Of a stretch of 64,000 nucleotides of DNA, positions 1 through 17,960 are shown in pieces. Source of the stretch: Tetradesmus obliquus (Eukaryota; Chlorophyta; Chlorophyceae; Sphaeropleales; Scenedesmaceae). How positions within the stretch are numbered: the first letter of the stretch is position 1; every line of letters begins with the position of its first letter. The DNA is taken from contig CP126199.1 in NCBI GenBank assembly GCA_030272155.1, positions 248,001 through 312,000 of the forward strand, written 5' to 3'. Both the position numbers and the translations under genes were made by a program. The notes beneath the pieces are model-generated. The model was not told the origin of the DNA. It did no database searches and saw only the letters and a program-made list of their open reading frames with translations.

Positions 1-3000
1 CTGCTGAACCAAAGCACAGAGAAGCGCTCTAGCCACAGCTCTAGCCCCGACAGGCGTCGTCAGGGAGGCAGGGACGGCCCCAGCGTTACTGTAGATCAGC
101 AGGACCGCGAGCCGTGCGGTGATGAGTGGCGCAGCCCACCCACAGCAGCTGCTACAGCAGCAGGCGAGCAGCATGCTTATGCACCACCTGCAGAGCCAGA
201 ACCAGAGCCTGAAGAGCAGCCTACAGTGCCCTTCAGCTGGACAAAAGGCGAGCTCATTGGCATAGGCGCTTTTGGGCGGGTGTTCTCAGCGCTGAACAAT
301 GTCACAGGCGAGCTGGTGGCAATCAAGCAGGTGTCCTTTGCCAAGGACGAGGCACTCCAGGGTCGTGTTGCGGAGCACATCAAGGCGCTGGAAGCAGAAG
401 TGGAAGTCCTCAAGACTCTGAAGCACGAGAACATTGTGCGGTACCTTGGCACTGAGATTACTCAGGACTCCCTGCACATCTTCTTGGAGTACGTGCCTGG
501 CGGTTCCATCGCCAGCTTGCTGGCCAAGTTTGGGGCGTTCCCAGAGTCCGTAATCCGCATATACACTGCGCAGCTGCTGCGGGGCCTGGAGTACCTGCAC
601 CAGAAGGGCATCATGCACCGCGACATCAAGGGCGCCAACATCCTCATTGACAAGCACGGCACCGTCAAGCTCGCAGACTTTGGCGCCAGCAAGAAGATTG
701 AGGACCTGGCCACAGTGGGGTCAGGCTCCAAGTCCATCCGCGGCACACCCTACTGGATGGCGCCAGAGGTCATCAAGCAGACAGGGCACGGCCGCCCCGC
801 AGACATCTGGTCCCTGGCCTGCACTGTCATTGAGATGGCAACCGGCAAGCCACCCTGGAGCAGCTACACAGCACCCGTGGCAGCCATGTTCCAGATTGCG
901 TCATCTAAGGACCCGCCGCCGCTGCCAGAGCACCTCTCGCGCGAGGCAAAGGACTTCCTGCTGCTCTGCTTCAACAGGTGTGCGCAGCGATACTGTCAGC
1001 ACGGAATTCAGTGATGAAGTTGTGTTCAGTGGCCGTGCATGACCTCTCATCCGCTGTTGCTGGTGTGGGTGCTTACTGGCTCTTGAGTCAAGCATACCCC
1101 CTCGACTGTTGCAGTACGCAAGCAGCTGCCAGTTTAAAGATGCATACAACAGCTCCATTTGTGTTTGGTGCTGCACACAAATCACCTGTCCTGCATCCTG
1201 CAGCAGTTGAGTCAGACAGCCGCTCCAGCTCATGCACTCAGCACTCTGCATATGCGCTCACCATGCAGCTTTTGTCTGCTTCTGTCTGCTGCTGTGTTGG
1301 TCCATGTCTGCAGGGTGGCGCGGGAGCGCGCCAACGCCACACGGCTGCTGAAGCACCCGTTTGTGGCGAATGTGCCCCAGGTGCAACAGGCAGCAGCACA
1401 GCAGCTGCCAGTTCCCAGCACCCCAGCCACCAATGCAGCAAGCAGCAACAGCAGCAGCCCGGCTGGTGCCAATGGCACGCCAAACAGGGGCGCTGGTGCA
1501 GAGCAGAGGCAGCACCACGGCACACCAATGGGTGCGCGGCAGGGCAACGGCACGATGCTCAGCAGCAGCAGCCACCGGCCGCCTGTCCCTGGCTCAATGT
1601 CTGCGGCGCAGGCGGCAGCACTCAAAGCAGCTAAGCAGTCCCGGTGCAGCCCTAGTGGTCAGCAGCACTGCAGCCCAAGCAGCCAATCTCGCTGCAGCCC
1701 AAAGCGGCAGCACCCTGGAGCTGCTGAACCTAGCTCTGCTTCACCTGCTGCTGCAGCCAGCAGCATGTGCCAAAGGGGCGACTCTACAGCACCCATGCGC
1801 TCGCCCATGCAGCAGCAGCAGATGTCAAGCATGCAGCCCAAGCTGTCATCGCAGATGCAGCAGCAACAGCAGAGCACGCCGCAGCCCTTTGAATCATACA
1901 GGCAGCGGGAGCAGCAGCAGCAGCTGAGCAGCGTGCGGCGCAGCAGCTCCCCTCCCAGTGCAGCTGCCCTGGAAGCAGCGCAGGAGGAGGCGCAGCTGTC
2001 TGAGCAGCAGCAGCAGCAGAATTGCATGACGCTGGTTGACTGGAACCCTGTGCAGGAGCCCTCCTGGCTGCCCCCGTACCAGGTGCCCTGCGCAGCTCAG
2101 CAGCCGGTGCCGCAGCAGCAGGTGCCTAGCCGGCGGCAGTCAGCAGGACAGGCCAGCAGCAGTGAGCAGCAGATGCAGCAGCAGCAACAGCCAGGTGAGC
2201 CAGGTTGGCGTCAATACGGTCCGTCTTTGCGTCTGCTCTGGTGATGTTTTCCCTGGGCATTCCAAGTGTCGCGAGCTACGTATGCGCCAACCACTGCTGT
2301 GATTTCTTATCAACAGCAACTTGTGAGGCATGGTGTGCTTCATGTTTGCTGCATCATTGACTACTAGCCTACAATGCCAGCACTGACAGGCTGCTGTCCT
2401 GCTTGAATTGTTCAATTGAATTGAACTGTCTTATTGTCATTTTCTCGGTGCAGTTTCTGGCAGCAGGCAGCCGGCTCGGCCCTCCCTGCCAGGCGCGCAG
2501 CAGCAGGTGGTCATGGCGCCGCAAGAGCAGCCTGAGCTGGACGCACCCAAGGCAGCAGCAGCAGGCGGGCCCAGGGGCTCAGGGATCCTGTCCAGCAGCA
2601 ACCCAGCAGCAAAGCGGGCATCGCTGCCAGCCACCAGCAGCAGCATTAGTGCCAGCAGCACCAGCGCTAAGCGCGGCGTGCCAGGCAGCAGCATCAGCAG
2701 GAACTCGCCACGCGGCAACAGCATACTCAGCAACAACAGCGCAGCCGCAGCAGCCGGGCCGCTGGCGCAGGGCCCTGCAGGCAGGGCAAGCAGTGCCATG
2801 GCTGCTGGAGTGATGTCAGGTGGCGGCTCTATCCTTGCAGGAGTGGGGCCTACAAAGGCCACGCCTCGTGGCGTGAGTTTGCAGGGTTCACGGATGCAGC
2901 AGCAGCAGCAACAGCAGCTGTTGAACGGAGCGGCAGCAGGCGGCGGTTCAGCAGCTGGCGGTGGCTCGCCCAGCAACGGCACTGCTGCTGCAGCAGCTGC

Positions 3001-3253
3001 CGGGCGTGCGCCATCGCCAAGCAGCAAGGCAGAGGATGGTGCAGCAGCTGCAGCAGACAGAGCTGCCGCTGGGCGCAGCAGCGGTCAAGACCAGCTGCGA
3101 AGTGCCGGTGTGGCTGCTGCCGCTGAGAAGGAGGACGACGTGTCCATGTCCAGCAAGCGTGCGCAGTGGGAGAATGAACTGTACGAAGAGCTGGAGAGGC
3201 ACAGGCAGGAGCAGCGTGCAACGCGCATGTCTGCGTATGCGCAGCGCATGTAG
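1..3253 (+). CDS. MAPKKK (NPK1/ANP/MEKK-type Ser/Thr kinase), 5'-partial
   Basis: Exons 1-977 (open from base 1, so the N-terminus lies outside), 1314-2194 and 2454-3253; both junctions keep phase and 885 residues are visible. The kinase domain starts near base 235: glycine loop [13 protein letters not shown] lysine, catalytic [13 protein letters not shown] in DFGASKK, and GTPYWMAPE, ending with LLKHPFV after intron 1. GxGAFG and the GTPYWMAPE activation segment are typical of the NPK1/ANP branch of MAPK kinase kinases, which phosphorylate MAPKKs in stress or division signalling. The ~500-residue C-terminal part is Gln/Ser/Ala-rich low complexity coded by CAG/AGC triplets and ends with a short charged, coiled-coil-like stretch. 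No start codon is visible; the substrate is inferred from the family only. Confidence 0.9.
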
Positions 3254-5427
3254 TGCGCACAGCGCAGTGCCCGTGATGGCACCAGCTGCGGTGTGAGCGC
3301 TTCCAGCAGACAGCTGGGAGCGTTGGGTGGTTGTTGCTGTGGCTGCTGAATGGCAGGGTGCGGGTGACATATGCTGCTGAGTTTCCCCAGCAGCCCGACC
3401 AGCTGTGGCGCAAGAAGGCGCGCGGAAGCGCACTGTGCCTGCACATGTCAGCTGCACTGTGCCTGCACATGACGACAGCTCTGTGTCAGTGCCACCGTGA
3501 GCAGCAAGCATCAGTAGTCTAGGCAGATCACAGCCGGGCAATCTGCCTCAATTCATTACGGATGATGTGCAGTTGCTGCATTGTGTGGTTGTGCGGGTGT
3601 AGCATGCGTGTATATGGGTGGGAGGGCGGTTTGATGAGATGGTGGCTGAGCAATGTCATGTGCTGTAGTCGCTGGTTCAGCCTGGGAGCATTCTGCGATG
3701 TGCTGCAGATGAGGTCAGTCTGTGTATGTTTTGCTGGCGAGCATCAAGAGCCGGCAGCATGCCCCATGTGCGTGGCATATGTGCTTGTTGATGACTTGGG
3801 CTGAACTGCTGTACACAGTGGTGTGACATCTGGGTGGGGTTGCTTGCGGTTGACGCTGACGCGCGTGTGTCGCCAACCTGTGGTGCAGCAGTGGGCGCAC
3901 CAAGGTGCGGCACTGCGTGGTCTGTTGCTGCGGTTGCTGTGCCTTGAAGCGCACAGATCAGCAGGCAGCAGCCGACTACGTTGAGTGGTCTGTGTTCATG
4001 CTCGCTAGACGTCATCATGCTGGTTTGACTGTATCGTGATTGGCGCTCAACACCTCAGCCCCAACTAGCAGAGGGTGCCGCATCAGGATTATCGAAGTAG
4101 CAGCAGAATGTTCTTTTTGTTGGCTGCCACAGCAGCTGCCAGGTCTCCTATGTCACATGTGGATGTTTGTTGCAAGCATCTGGTGATCACTTTTCAGCCA
4201 CTTGCTGCTGGATCCTAGGCAGTACTGAGCACTGTAGTATCCCACACTCTGCTGACTCCACCACATAACATTATCGACTGTAAGTAGGCAGGCAGGTGCA
4301 GCGTGACTGATGGAATTTGTCCCATTGATTGACTGGACGCAAGTGACTGGCTGAATGACCTGACCAGCTTCCAGCATTGTTGTGCATGAAGTGAATGCAG
4401 CAGCAAGCTCAGGCGGCTGCTTCAGCTGCTGCTTGGTGGCAAGGGGCACTGCAGACAAGTTGCAGTACATGCAGGCGTAGCTGCCTGTCCGCATTTCTGA
4501 CAATACTAGCAAGCATTGCGACAGCACATTAGTGGCAGGTTGACGTTACTTGACCCATGACGACCGTTGACACAGCAACACAGTGTTGCATGCACACTAT
4601 GGTTCGGCTGTGCATGCCAGTGTAGAATGTGAATGTGACAACAGGCGCTGGTACTGGCAACAGGTGCTGCTGCTGCGTGGATGCGGCAGCATAGCATCAA
4701 GGCAGCGTAGCTGTATTGAAACTGTGTTGGCTGAACTTGCTGTTGCTTGGCAGGCGTTTCTGCCTGACTTAGGCATGTTGGACACTGCAGTCCAGTTGGT
4801 GCGAATGCAGCTACATGCTGTGCTGCAGCCTGTGATGGCTGTTAGGTGTTCATATGCGTACGTTCCCAGCGACTGTGCTGGTGCCAGTTTCAGGATGTTT
4901 GCTGGTATGATGCCTCCTCAGGCTGGCGTGGGGATCCGGTGATGCTCAGGCACAGTGACGCCTGCTGACTCGCAGCGTGACTCGGAGTCAATTTGACAGG
5001 CAGCATGCGGTAACTGTTCAGTGCAGTATTGTGGTCTCTCTCTGTTCTTCACAGAAATAACGATCACTGTCTGATGTACGGTTATGCCCATGTGGCCCGT
5101 TCAGATCTTGTGTATGAGTTGATCAGCCACACAGTGTGCACATGCCAACTTGACCGCCCGTTTGCAGCTGCTAGCTGTGCCACCTGTTTAGCAGCCCTCG
5201 TGAAACAAATAGACTGCCTGACATATCTGGTGTATTCAGGCTTGGAAATTGCAGTGTGTCAGCACATCCTTGTGTGCCGCATGCTGCGTGAGCTGTTGCA
5301 GGTCAAGTGCTGTCATGACATGCGTGGACCTCGACAAATACTACGTACCGCGAGGGCTGCCGCTGTTGGTGACATCATACCAGTATTTTTCTAATAATTG
5401 TATGTTGTGAAAAAGAATCCACGGAAC
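3254..5427. other. Intergenic: probable 3' UTR of the MAPKKK, then spacer
   Basis: There is no convincing gene in this 2.2 kb. The first kilobase is T/G-rich on the + strand, like other 3' UTRs here, and a TGTAA poly(A) signal lies at 4279-4283. Open frames around 4153-4527 and 4583-4942 show no recognisable domain and I treat them as chance. The last part is the upstream region of the carrier gene; stop codons directly precede its ATG. Confidence 0.5.
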
Positions 5428-8138
5428 ATGGCGGCGTCGATGGCCCTGCTGGCGCCTGGCCAAAGCAGTTCATTCAATGCATCAAGATCTAGGAGTCTTC
5501 GCAAAGTGCCCAGCTTGCAGCGGACCGTGCGTGTCCCCGTCAACCGGGTGCCACAGATATGTGCTAGCAGTGCTGCAGCCGTCAGCCAGCCCATCGATCC
5601 ACGCAACAATAACGTAGCTCCATTACAGCGACTTTGCAAAAGCTTGCTGGTCGGAGTGGCAGCAGCAGCAACATGGTCTGTGCTGGCATCAGCAGTCTGT
5701 GGGCCCAGCGCGCCATTTGCGTCGCTAACACTCACAGCGGGCAGCGCAGAGGCCTCAGGTGGGCTTATACCAACGCACGAGCATGCATGCTGGCTTGCTG
5801 CGCAGATCCTTGTTGCATCCACCAACCCCTGCTGCGTGTACTGCACACCCTGCTGCAGGTGCATCAGTAGCAGCACAGAGTGCTTGGGCAGGCCTGGCAG
5901 CGGGTTTCCTGCACACCCTGTGTGGCCCCGACCACTTGGCAGTGAGTGCCTTGCAAGGCCTGACAGCAGCAGCCTGTCAGGGCAGCAGCAGGCTGACATG
6001 GCATGCTGACAGGGACAGCAGGGCAGATGCTGCTGAGTTGTGATTGTACAAAGCAGCACGTCAAGCAAGGGATTGCTGTAGATTGACGATTTACCCACAA
6101 TATAGCAGCACAGAAAGGCATCACAGCTGCTGTTTTGTCGCATTGTTGTGCCAGCTGTACCTGCAGGAACCGTTGCGGGCAGTGCTTGCACTGCTTGAGT
6201 AGGTGTACCTGCTGACAGCAGTCGTATGTTGCAACTCCACTGCACCTGCTATGGCCAGCAGCAGCTTTGTGAGAAAAGCACCTCCTCACTGCATCCTTCC
6301 GCTCTGCCTACTTGTCCTGCCTGCTACAATGCCTGCAGGCGCTGACGCCGCTCACCATCGGCAGGAACCGGGCAGCAGCGTCAGCGCTGGGCGCGCTGTG
6401 GGGCTTCGGCCACTCCACCGGGCAGCTCATCCTGGGACTGGTCTTCGTGGTGCTCAAGGTGAGGCGGCTTGTTGTGGGGTTGCTGCACCAGCGCAGCAGC
6501 AGCAGCAGGGCCAAAAGTGCACTTGCAGCAGCATGCCAGCATACATGGCAGCTCCATGCCAGCATACATGGCAGCTCATCCTGGGCCTGGTCTTGGTGGT
6601 GCTCAAGGTGAGGCAGCACATGCGCAGGCGGCAAGGGAGCAGCACGGCTCCAGAGGCAGTGGCGGCAGAATCGCAGCAGCGGCAGCACCAGCACCAGCAG
6701 CAGCACGACCAGCAGCAGCACCACGAGCAGCAGCAGCAGCACCACCAGCAGAGTTGCGTGCGCAGCAGTAGGCCAGCATGCACGGCAGCATCCGGCCGCC
6801 GCTGCTGAGATGTCGCAGGGCGAGACTGTGGCAGGTCTGCAGTGCCACTGCAGGTGTGGCTGAGCTACAGTGACCTGTTCACCTGCTGATGGTCACATAA
6901 TACTGATCATATGAGCGTCACACAGCACACACATTGCTGCAACTTGTACAGCAATCATTAGCATACTGCCCAGCCTACTCAGCTGCTTTATCGTCTCCTG
7001 CCACACTACAACCTCCACTGCCTGCAGGAGCGTTTCCACGACTTTGTGCCTGCGCTGTCCAAGTGGTCGGGCACTGTGGTGGGGCTCACACTGATCGCCA
7101 TCGGCTTGATGGGCATCTACGAGACCTACTTTGAGGGCGCGCACGAGGAGGAGGAGCAAGGGGAGCTCAAGCTGGCAGTGGCAGGTGCGGGCTGGCTGGT
7201 GGATGTGTGGCAGTTGTTGCACATTCCATGTGTTTGCAGCAGCGCGACAGGCTGGGTAAGCTTCAATTGACGGTGCGTGGGTCAGTGGCAGATGCGATGG
7301 TAGCAGCTGAAGCAGTGCTAGTGCAGGCGCGATTGGATGCGGGCCATGTGGCAGCGCAGGGGTGTGCAGCAAGCGCCAGGCTTTGGTTATATGGGTCATT
7401 GGGAGCTGTGTCTTTGCGCAAGTAGCTGCTGGGGCATTGCTGATGCAGCGCAGCTAGCACGCTGCCGTGGCAGCAACAGCAGCAGCTGTAGCTGTAGCTG
7501 ATGATGGTTGCGTTGGCGGCAATAACATGTAGCAGTCGCAGCTGGCGAAAAAGCAGCTACAGCAGGCAGTCGTAGACAGTGGCAGAAACTACAGCATGCC
7601 ATGCCTTGCCGTCCTGCTTCTGCAATGATATGCAGCGCTGAATGATATGCAGCGCTGAAATTGGTAGCAGCTGGCCCATCAGTCACGTCCCTCCTCTGTA
7701 TGAGCTCTACGCACCCGACCTGTCGACTGACCTTGCCGCGGCTGCTGCTCCTGCTGCTTGCCTGCAGGTGCTGATGGCAGCACAATAGCAGCCAGCAGCA
7801 GCAGCAGCAACTTCCAGCAGCAAGCCAAAGTGGGCCTGGCCACCTATGCAACAGGCATTGTGTATGGGCTGCACCCTGATGCACTTTTTGTGGTCATCCC
7901 TGCCCTGGCGCTGCCCACCAAGCTCGCAGCAATCGCCTATTGCAGCATGTTTGTGTTTGGTACAGTGGCAGCAATGGGTGGCTACACGCTTGTGATTGGT
8001 ACCACCTCAGCAGCGCTTACTAAGGAGCGGCCGTGGCTGCAGGCGCACCTGTCGACGATTGCATCGGGTATTGCTATTGTGGTGGGTGTGCTGATCTTGC
8101 TGTCTGGGGCAGGCATGGCAGTACCGCTGTTTGGTTGA
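5428..8138 (+). CDS. Chloroplast-targeted UreH/NicO-type (Ni/Co transporter-like) membrane protein
   Basis: Exons 5428-5758, 5859-5941, 6339-6458, 7028-7184 and 7768-8138; phases 1,0,0,1 close to 353 aa. The first ~55 residues are Ser/Arg/Ala-rich without acidic residues, as in a chloroplast transit peptide; in-frame stops precede the ATG. Exon 2 holds the metal-site signature HTLCGPDH (H-x5-DH) and exon 5 a second half-site GLHPD, separated by hydrophobic segments. The order matches the plant high-affinity nickel-transport family (Arabidopsis At2g16800/At4g35080 type), placed in the plastid envelope or thylakoid. The transported ion is not proven by sequence. A Glu-rich loop (HEEEEQGE) and a Ser run lie between the two halves. 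The intron after exon 3 holds a second copy of the exon-3 end (separate entry). Confidence 0.88.
6570..6616 (+). repeat. Copy of exon-3 end plus donor inside intron 3 of the metal carrier
   Basis: This stretch repeats 6421-6467 (exon 3 end, GTGAG donor and first intron bases) with only three or four substitutions, 149 bp downstream. It still reads QLILGLVLVVLK and is followed by a GTGAG donor, but has no acceptor of its own. A shorter tandem repeat of about 27 bp (catacatggcagct core) lies just before it. Confidence 0.85.
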
Positions 8139-9444
8139 TAGCATAATGGCGTGGTTCTGTAGCGTTGGCTGGGCTGGGGTGGTGATGGTGGTGGTTGGGG
8201 TTCAGGGCAGGGCTGGGTGCGTAGAGTAGAGTAGGGCTTGCGGCTATAGCAGAGTCGGGATGATAGTGGTGGGGAGGGTGCAGGGCACAAGGGTTGAGGT
8301 GGGATGATGTTGCAGGGCTGGAAGGTGACAGTCGAACAGGCTTTGTGTGCCTGCTTGCTCTAGGGGCAGGTGATGCGAATTTGCTCACAGATCCGCTTGA
8401 GCTGCATTGTCCAAACAGTGCTGCCATACAGCAGTGCTGCTCAGCTTCACTGGTGTTGCTGTACTACGCAGTACGTGTGCTTAATAGATGCTGCTAGGTA
8501 TGGATTACTTGGACGATGCATAGGGTGTGTGGCTGAGCTTGTGTGGGCATTTCATCAATGTTTTGTATTGATGCAGCCCCTACAGCCGACCGCCGGGCAC
8601 CACTAATGTGGTGCATGCTTCTGTTATGGCTGGCTGGCACTTGATGCTGCAGCCTTTATATGTTCATGACGCTGTTGTCTGCAATGCACATGGCGGTTTA
8701 CATGACATCTGGTGCCTGTCTGGCATCCGTACACCACATGCACTTGCTGGGTGATACCGACAGCTGGCTGTTCAGCCTGATGCAGCAGCATTAAGATTTG
8801 CGTACGCTTGCTTGACATGTATATATTGCATCCAGCATTTGGTGTTCGTTCCAGCCTCTATGTAGAGCTAGTAACGAAGCGTCTGTTGCTATTGTGTCTT
8901 ACCTGCAATTCTTTCTACTGTCCTTGGACAGCAGCAACAGCAGCAGCTGCAGCAGCACTCAGCTGCTGGCGCCTTGACATGCTGGGCACACATCAAGCTC
9001 AGATAAGGCTGGGATAAGGCTTGGACGGTGTTTCTCCAGTGTTACGACAAGCCGCAGCGGTGGCCGGGCTCTTGGGCGAGCTGTCACTGGTTACTCCCAA
9101 CAGCAACTAGGGCTTTCCCCCTGATTATTTTGAGCTCGTCGCTTTGCTAAACCGCGATCAGCTCTTAAATACCCAAATAAGTAAGTTTCACCGCGCTGAA
9201 ATTACAAAAAAACGACACACAGCGACTATTCAACCCTAGCACTGTACGAGGCACGTGGCGAGCCTGTTCCTGTCTAGCAAACCTTTGCTGACAGTCTGCA
9301 GCGTCATCGGTCGTTTCGTACCTGTTGTTGTGATACAGGCGTGAGCGTAGCCACGGCAGCCCTGCAAGCAGGAGCAGCAGAGGCAACAGCAGCAGCAGCA
9401 GCACTGCTCCCACGCCATCCTTCGCAACGAGCTACCGTTTCACG
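8139..9444. other. Intergenic: 3' UTR of the carrier and promoter of the deaminase
   Basis: No supported gene. 8139-8300 is G/T-rich; its long reverse-strand frame is Pro/His low complexity and is rejected. A weak TATA-like stretch (cttaaata, about 9163) lies ~280 bp before the next start codon. I found no TGTAA in this interval. Confidence 0.4.
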
Positions 9445-10836
9445 ATGAAAGCGTCAGCAGCGCTGCCTTTAACTGTCTTAGCCCTCTTTGCAGCGTCAGC
9501 AGCAGCCTGTAGCAGCTGTGGCACCAGTCGCTTCCCCACACCAAGTGCATGCGTTGTCAGCGGGACAACTGTGGATCCAAAAGCAGAGGGCTGCTGCGCA
9601 GACATCGAGGCTGTCACCCTGCTGGGCCGCATTCTAGATGAGCTTGGCGGCAGTGCATATGAGGCCACTAAGGCCACAGTGGACAAAGGCAACAGCCCGT
9701 TTGGCGCTGCCATACTTAGCAACGAGGGCCCTGGCTACCCTCTGCTGTATGCTGACGCAAACCAGGTGGGACAACACAGCGGCAGCAGCAACAGCAGCAG
9801 CAGCAGCCAGAACTTGGATGTGGTGCACCTTGGTATGGCGTCCGCTATGTGCGGCAGCAGTACGTCATGCACGGCACAACGAGTATGCGACACAGCGCCG
9901 GTCCTCCAAACGCAGCTGCGGCACAAGGCTCAGCGCTGCTCCGCTTGCCGCATCAAGCTGGCTGCTGTTACACGCTAGTATTTTTTCCTTGCTATAACCT
10001 AAACCTCTTGCCTTGCTCTGCTTCCACTTGGGCCTGCAGGTGCAGACCGCCAGGACGCCCACCGCGCACGGCGAGATCTCCACCATTAACGGATTCTTCC
10101 AGACGGTGCCGGATGCGCAGCGCCTGCCTGCTGCCGACACCATCTTCCTGGCCACGCACCAGCCCTGCTCGCTGTGCATGAGCGGCCTGGCCTTTGCAGG
10201 CTTCAGGTGATGCCGCAGTTTAGCAGACCGCTCAGCAGCTGCAACTTGTAGCTAGTGGATCCTGTACAGCCGGCCCTGCTACCTGTGCATAATGATGACA
10301 GTGCTCTTGTAAGCCATATGTTTTCGGCAGTTGCACAGGGGCTGATTGAGACAATCTTGCATCAATTGAACTGCCTCAATGGCCGCGCCAAAGCATGAGC
10401 TGCAAAATCTTGCAGGGCAGCAGTGTGTTGCTGGCCTCATGTGCTATGCTGCTCTGCATGTGTGCTAGTCACTAGTTGCTGAGGCCTGATTATATACCCG
10501 CCGGTGCTGCTGTGTGGTGTGTGTTACCTGCCTGCAGGCGTGTGTTCTACGCCTTTGACTACGAGATGTCCATCAATGGGGGTGGCGACGCAGGTGGGGC
10601 GCAGGCCCCCACTCATCAGGGCACAGGGAATTAGGGGGCAGCAGCAGCTTTTGCAATGCAAGCAGTCATCTACCAAGCATGCTCAAGCGAATTCAGAATC
10701 CATTCAAATGCTGCGATGCCACAGCGTCGATAGCGGTTGAATGAGCTGCTACATCCGCAGTTACTGACACACAATTTTCAACCACCCATCCATCATTCAC
10801 CCTGCCTGCCAGCTGAATCTGCTGCAACACCTCTAC

Positions 10837-10872
<36 letters not shown>

Positions 10873-11253
10873 GCAGGCGACATCCTGGACGCCGTCGTCA
10901 TCGAGGAGGTCTTCACAGCCAGCTGCGGCCATGTGGACCACACCAACGGCATGTTCACCATGATCCCCGTACAAGCAGCGCTGCAAATGCTGCCCTGCGG
11001 CAACGACAAATCCATTGCTGCTGCGCTGCGCAGTGAGCAGCAGCGCCTTGACAACATTAAGGAGAAGTATGCAGAGCTGGGGCGGGTGTTCCAGGAGCGC
11101 ATGGCAGCAGCGGGCGGCGGCGGCAGCGGGATTCAGCTGCTAGCGAAGGCGTGCGTGGGCTGCAAGCCTTATCCAAGGCAGGAGTGTGTGAGGCCCGGCT
11201 ATGATCCCAACGCTGACGCAAGCACAGCAGCAGCCGGCAAGGAGGAGCTGTGA
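9445..11253 (+). CDS. Secreted CMP/dCMP-type (cytidine/guanine) deaminase-like protein
   Basis: Exons 9445-9765, 10040-10206, 10538-10593 and 10877-11253 give 306 aa with consistent phases. The N-terminus is a clear signal peptide (hydrophobic core TVLALFAASAAA, likely cleaved before CSSC). The zinc site of the CDA fold is present: H-G-E at residues 117-119 (usual form H-A-E) and PCSLC at 149-153, followed by the typical helix and strand RRVFYAFDY. The family removes an amino group from nucleobases or nucleosides with zinc-activated water; the substrate here is unknown. The C-terminal third is specific and carries Cys in KACVGCK and RQEC, as in an exported protein. The last intron ends in a CTG array directly at the acceptor. 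A secretory deaminase is uncommon; the signal peptide is clear in the sequence, export is inferred. Confidence 0.85.
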
Positions 11254-16530
<5,277 letters not shown>

Positions 16531-16592
16531 TGCTGATGTGTCTGCATGGCACATAGGTGTGCTGAATATGCTAATGAATATGTACCGGGCAG

Positions 16593-16745
16593 CTTGGTTG
16601 CCGGGCCGGGCCGGGCTGCAGGAGCCATGTAGCGGGCGGCCTGTCCACATTGTGGACGTCGGTGTTATGACGCAGGACGCGCGGCAGCGCAGCGCACGTG
16701 TTCTGCACCGCGTGAAGTGCAAGCAGACGGACACTGCAGAGCGGC
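16593..16745 (+). repeat. Decayed second copy of the terminal exon, in the 3' UTR
   Basis: 16654-16715 aligns with coding 16454-16515 at roughly 78% (MTQDARQRSARVLH against [14 protein letters not shown], then KCKQ against KHKQ). It sits ~200 bp after the source, past the stop codon, and is probably transcribed as 3' UTR because TGTAA follows at 16946. Confidence 0.75.
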
Positions 16746-16945
16746 ATGTGGCTAGAGCTACATGACTTTGTCTTTGAAGCGCTTAGCAGTTGCCACCTTA
16801 TGCGACAGCGCAGTGTGGCACTGGTGCGGGTTGACATGTGCCTGTGATGGCAGCCGTTTGACTGGTACACCTGATGGCATGGGCGCTCAGGGTTTTGAGC
16901 GATTGTGTTGCACCTCACGTCAGTTGGCTGCCCTGGCACAGTACG

Positions 16946-16950
16946 TGTAA
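16946..16950 (+). terminator. TGTAA poly(A) signal, amidohydrolase gene
   Basis: Canonical green-algal signal 416 bp after the stop codon, facing the convergent gene whose own signal is at 17087-17091. Confidence 0.6.
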
Positions 16951-17086
16951 CCATTGACATAGATTTGCACAGCACCTCAGCTAGTAGGTCCGCCACCCAA
17001 AAACAAACTCACAGGCCATTCCGCCCAATTCACTGCTGCCCACCCTGCCATCATATGAAGGTGCATGAACTCCTAAAACCAGTGAA

Positions 17087-17091
17087 TTACA
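17087..17091 (-). terminator. TGTAA poly(A) signal, GPKOW gene
   Basis: TTACA on the + strand is TGTAA on the minus strand, 23 bases past the stop codon. The 3' UTR would be very short. Confidence 0.6.
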
Positions 17092-17113
17092 TTGCCGGTA
17101 TAGCACCTTGCGC

Positions 17114-17914
17114 TCAGAACTCCTCCTCCTCCAGCTGCCCCATGAACTGTGCCACGTCATCCAGCTGCAGCCGCACCACCTCCATGTCACCCACCAGCTG
17201 CAGCGCAGCAGCACCGCTGGCCAAACTGACCTGCAGCAGCCGGCCCCGCCGGCCCTTGTGCTGCCCGGCCACCACCATCACAGCAGCACCCGCCTCTTTT
17301 GGCACCACTGTCTCAAGCTGCTCCTGGTGAGCAGCCACCACCTGCCTGCTGTCTTCAAGGCGCAATTCACAGCTGCCATCAGGAGCAACATCTAGCACCG
17401 TGCCTTTTTTCAGGTACAGCTTGCCACCTCCCAGCCGCTTGTCAACCACGCGCACTCGGATCAGCTGCGCCAGCCAGAGCTGCGACGGCGGCAGCACACG
17501 CTGCCGCTGCTGCTGCTGCCGCTGGCGGCTGCTGTCCGGATCACCGTCCCTGCTGCTGCGCTGCTGCCTGTCCCTCTCCCTGTCCCTGTCTCTGCTGCGG
17601 CTGCGGCTGCGGCGGTCTCTGCTGCTACGATGCCGCTGCTCATCGCTGCCACCCCTATTCCTATCCCTATCCTTGTCTCTGCTGCGCTCCTTGTGCCTTT
17701 CTTGCTCTCTGTCCCTGTCTCTGTCTCTGTCTCTGCTGCCTTCCCGCGCGCCCTCTCGCTGCTGCTTGTCTGGCCGGCTGCTGCCGTTTGCTGCTGCTGC
17801 TGCTGCTGCTGCCGGCCTGCTGCGGTCTCCCCTCTCCCCCAGCTCCTCTGCTGCCACCTCCACCACCTCGTGAGAGGGCAGCAGCTCAACCAGCACACGG
17901 CCAGGGCCTGCGGC

Positions 17915-17960
<46 letters not shown>

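Noticed and set aside
8074..8427. Minus-strand Pro/His-rich frame after the metal carrier
   Set aside because: Low complexity, complementary to a G/T-rich 3' UTR, no domain.
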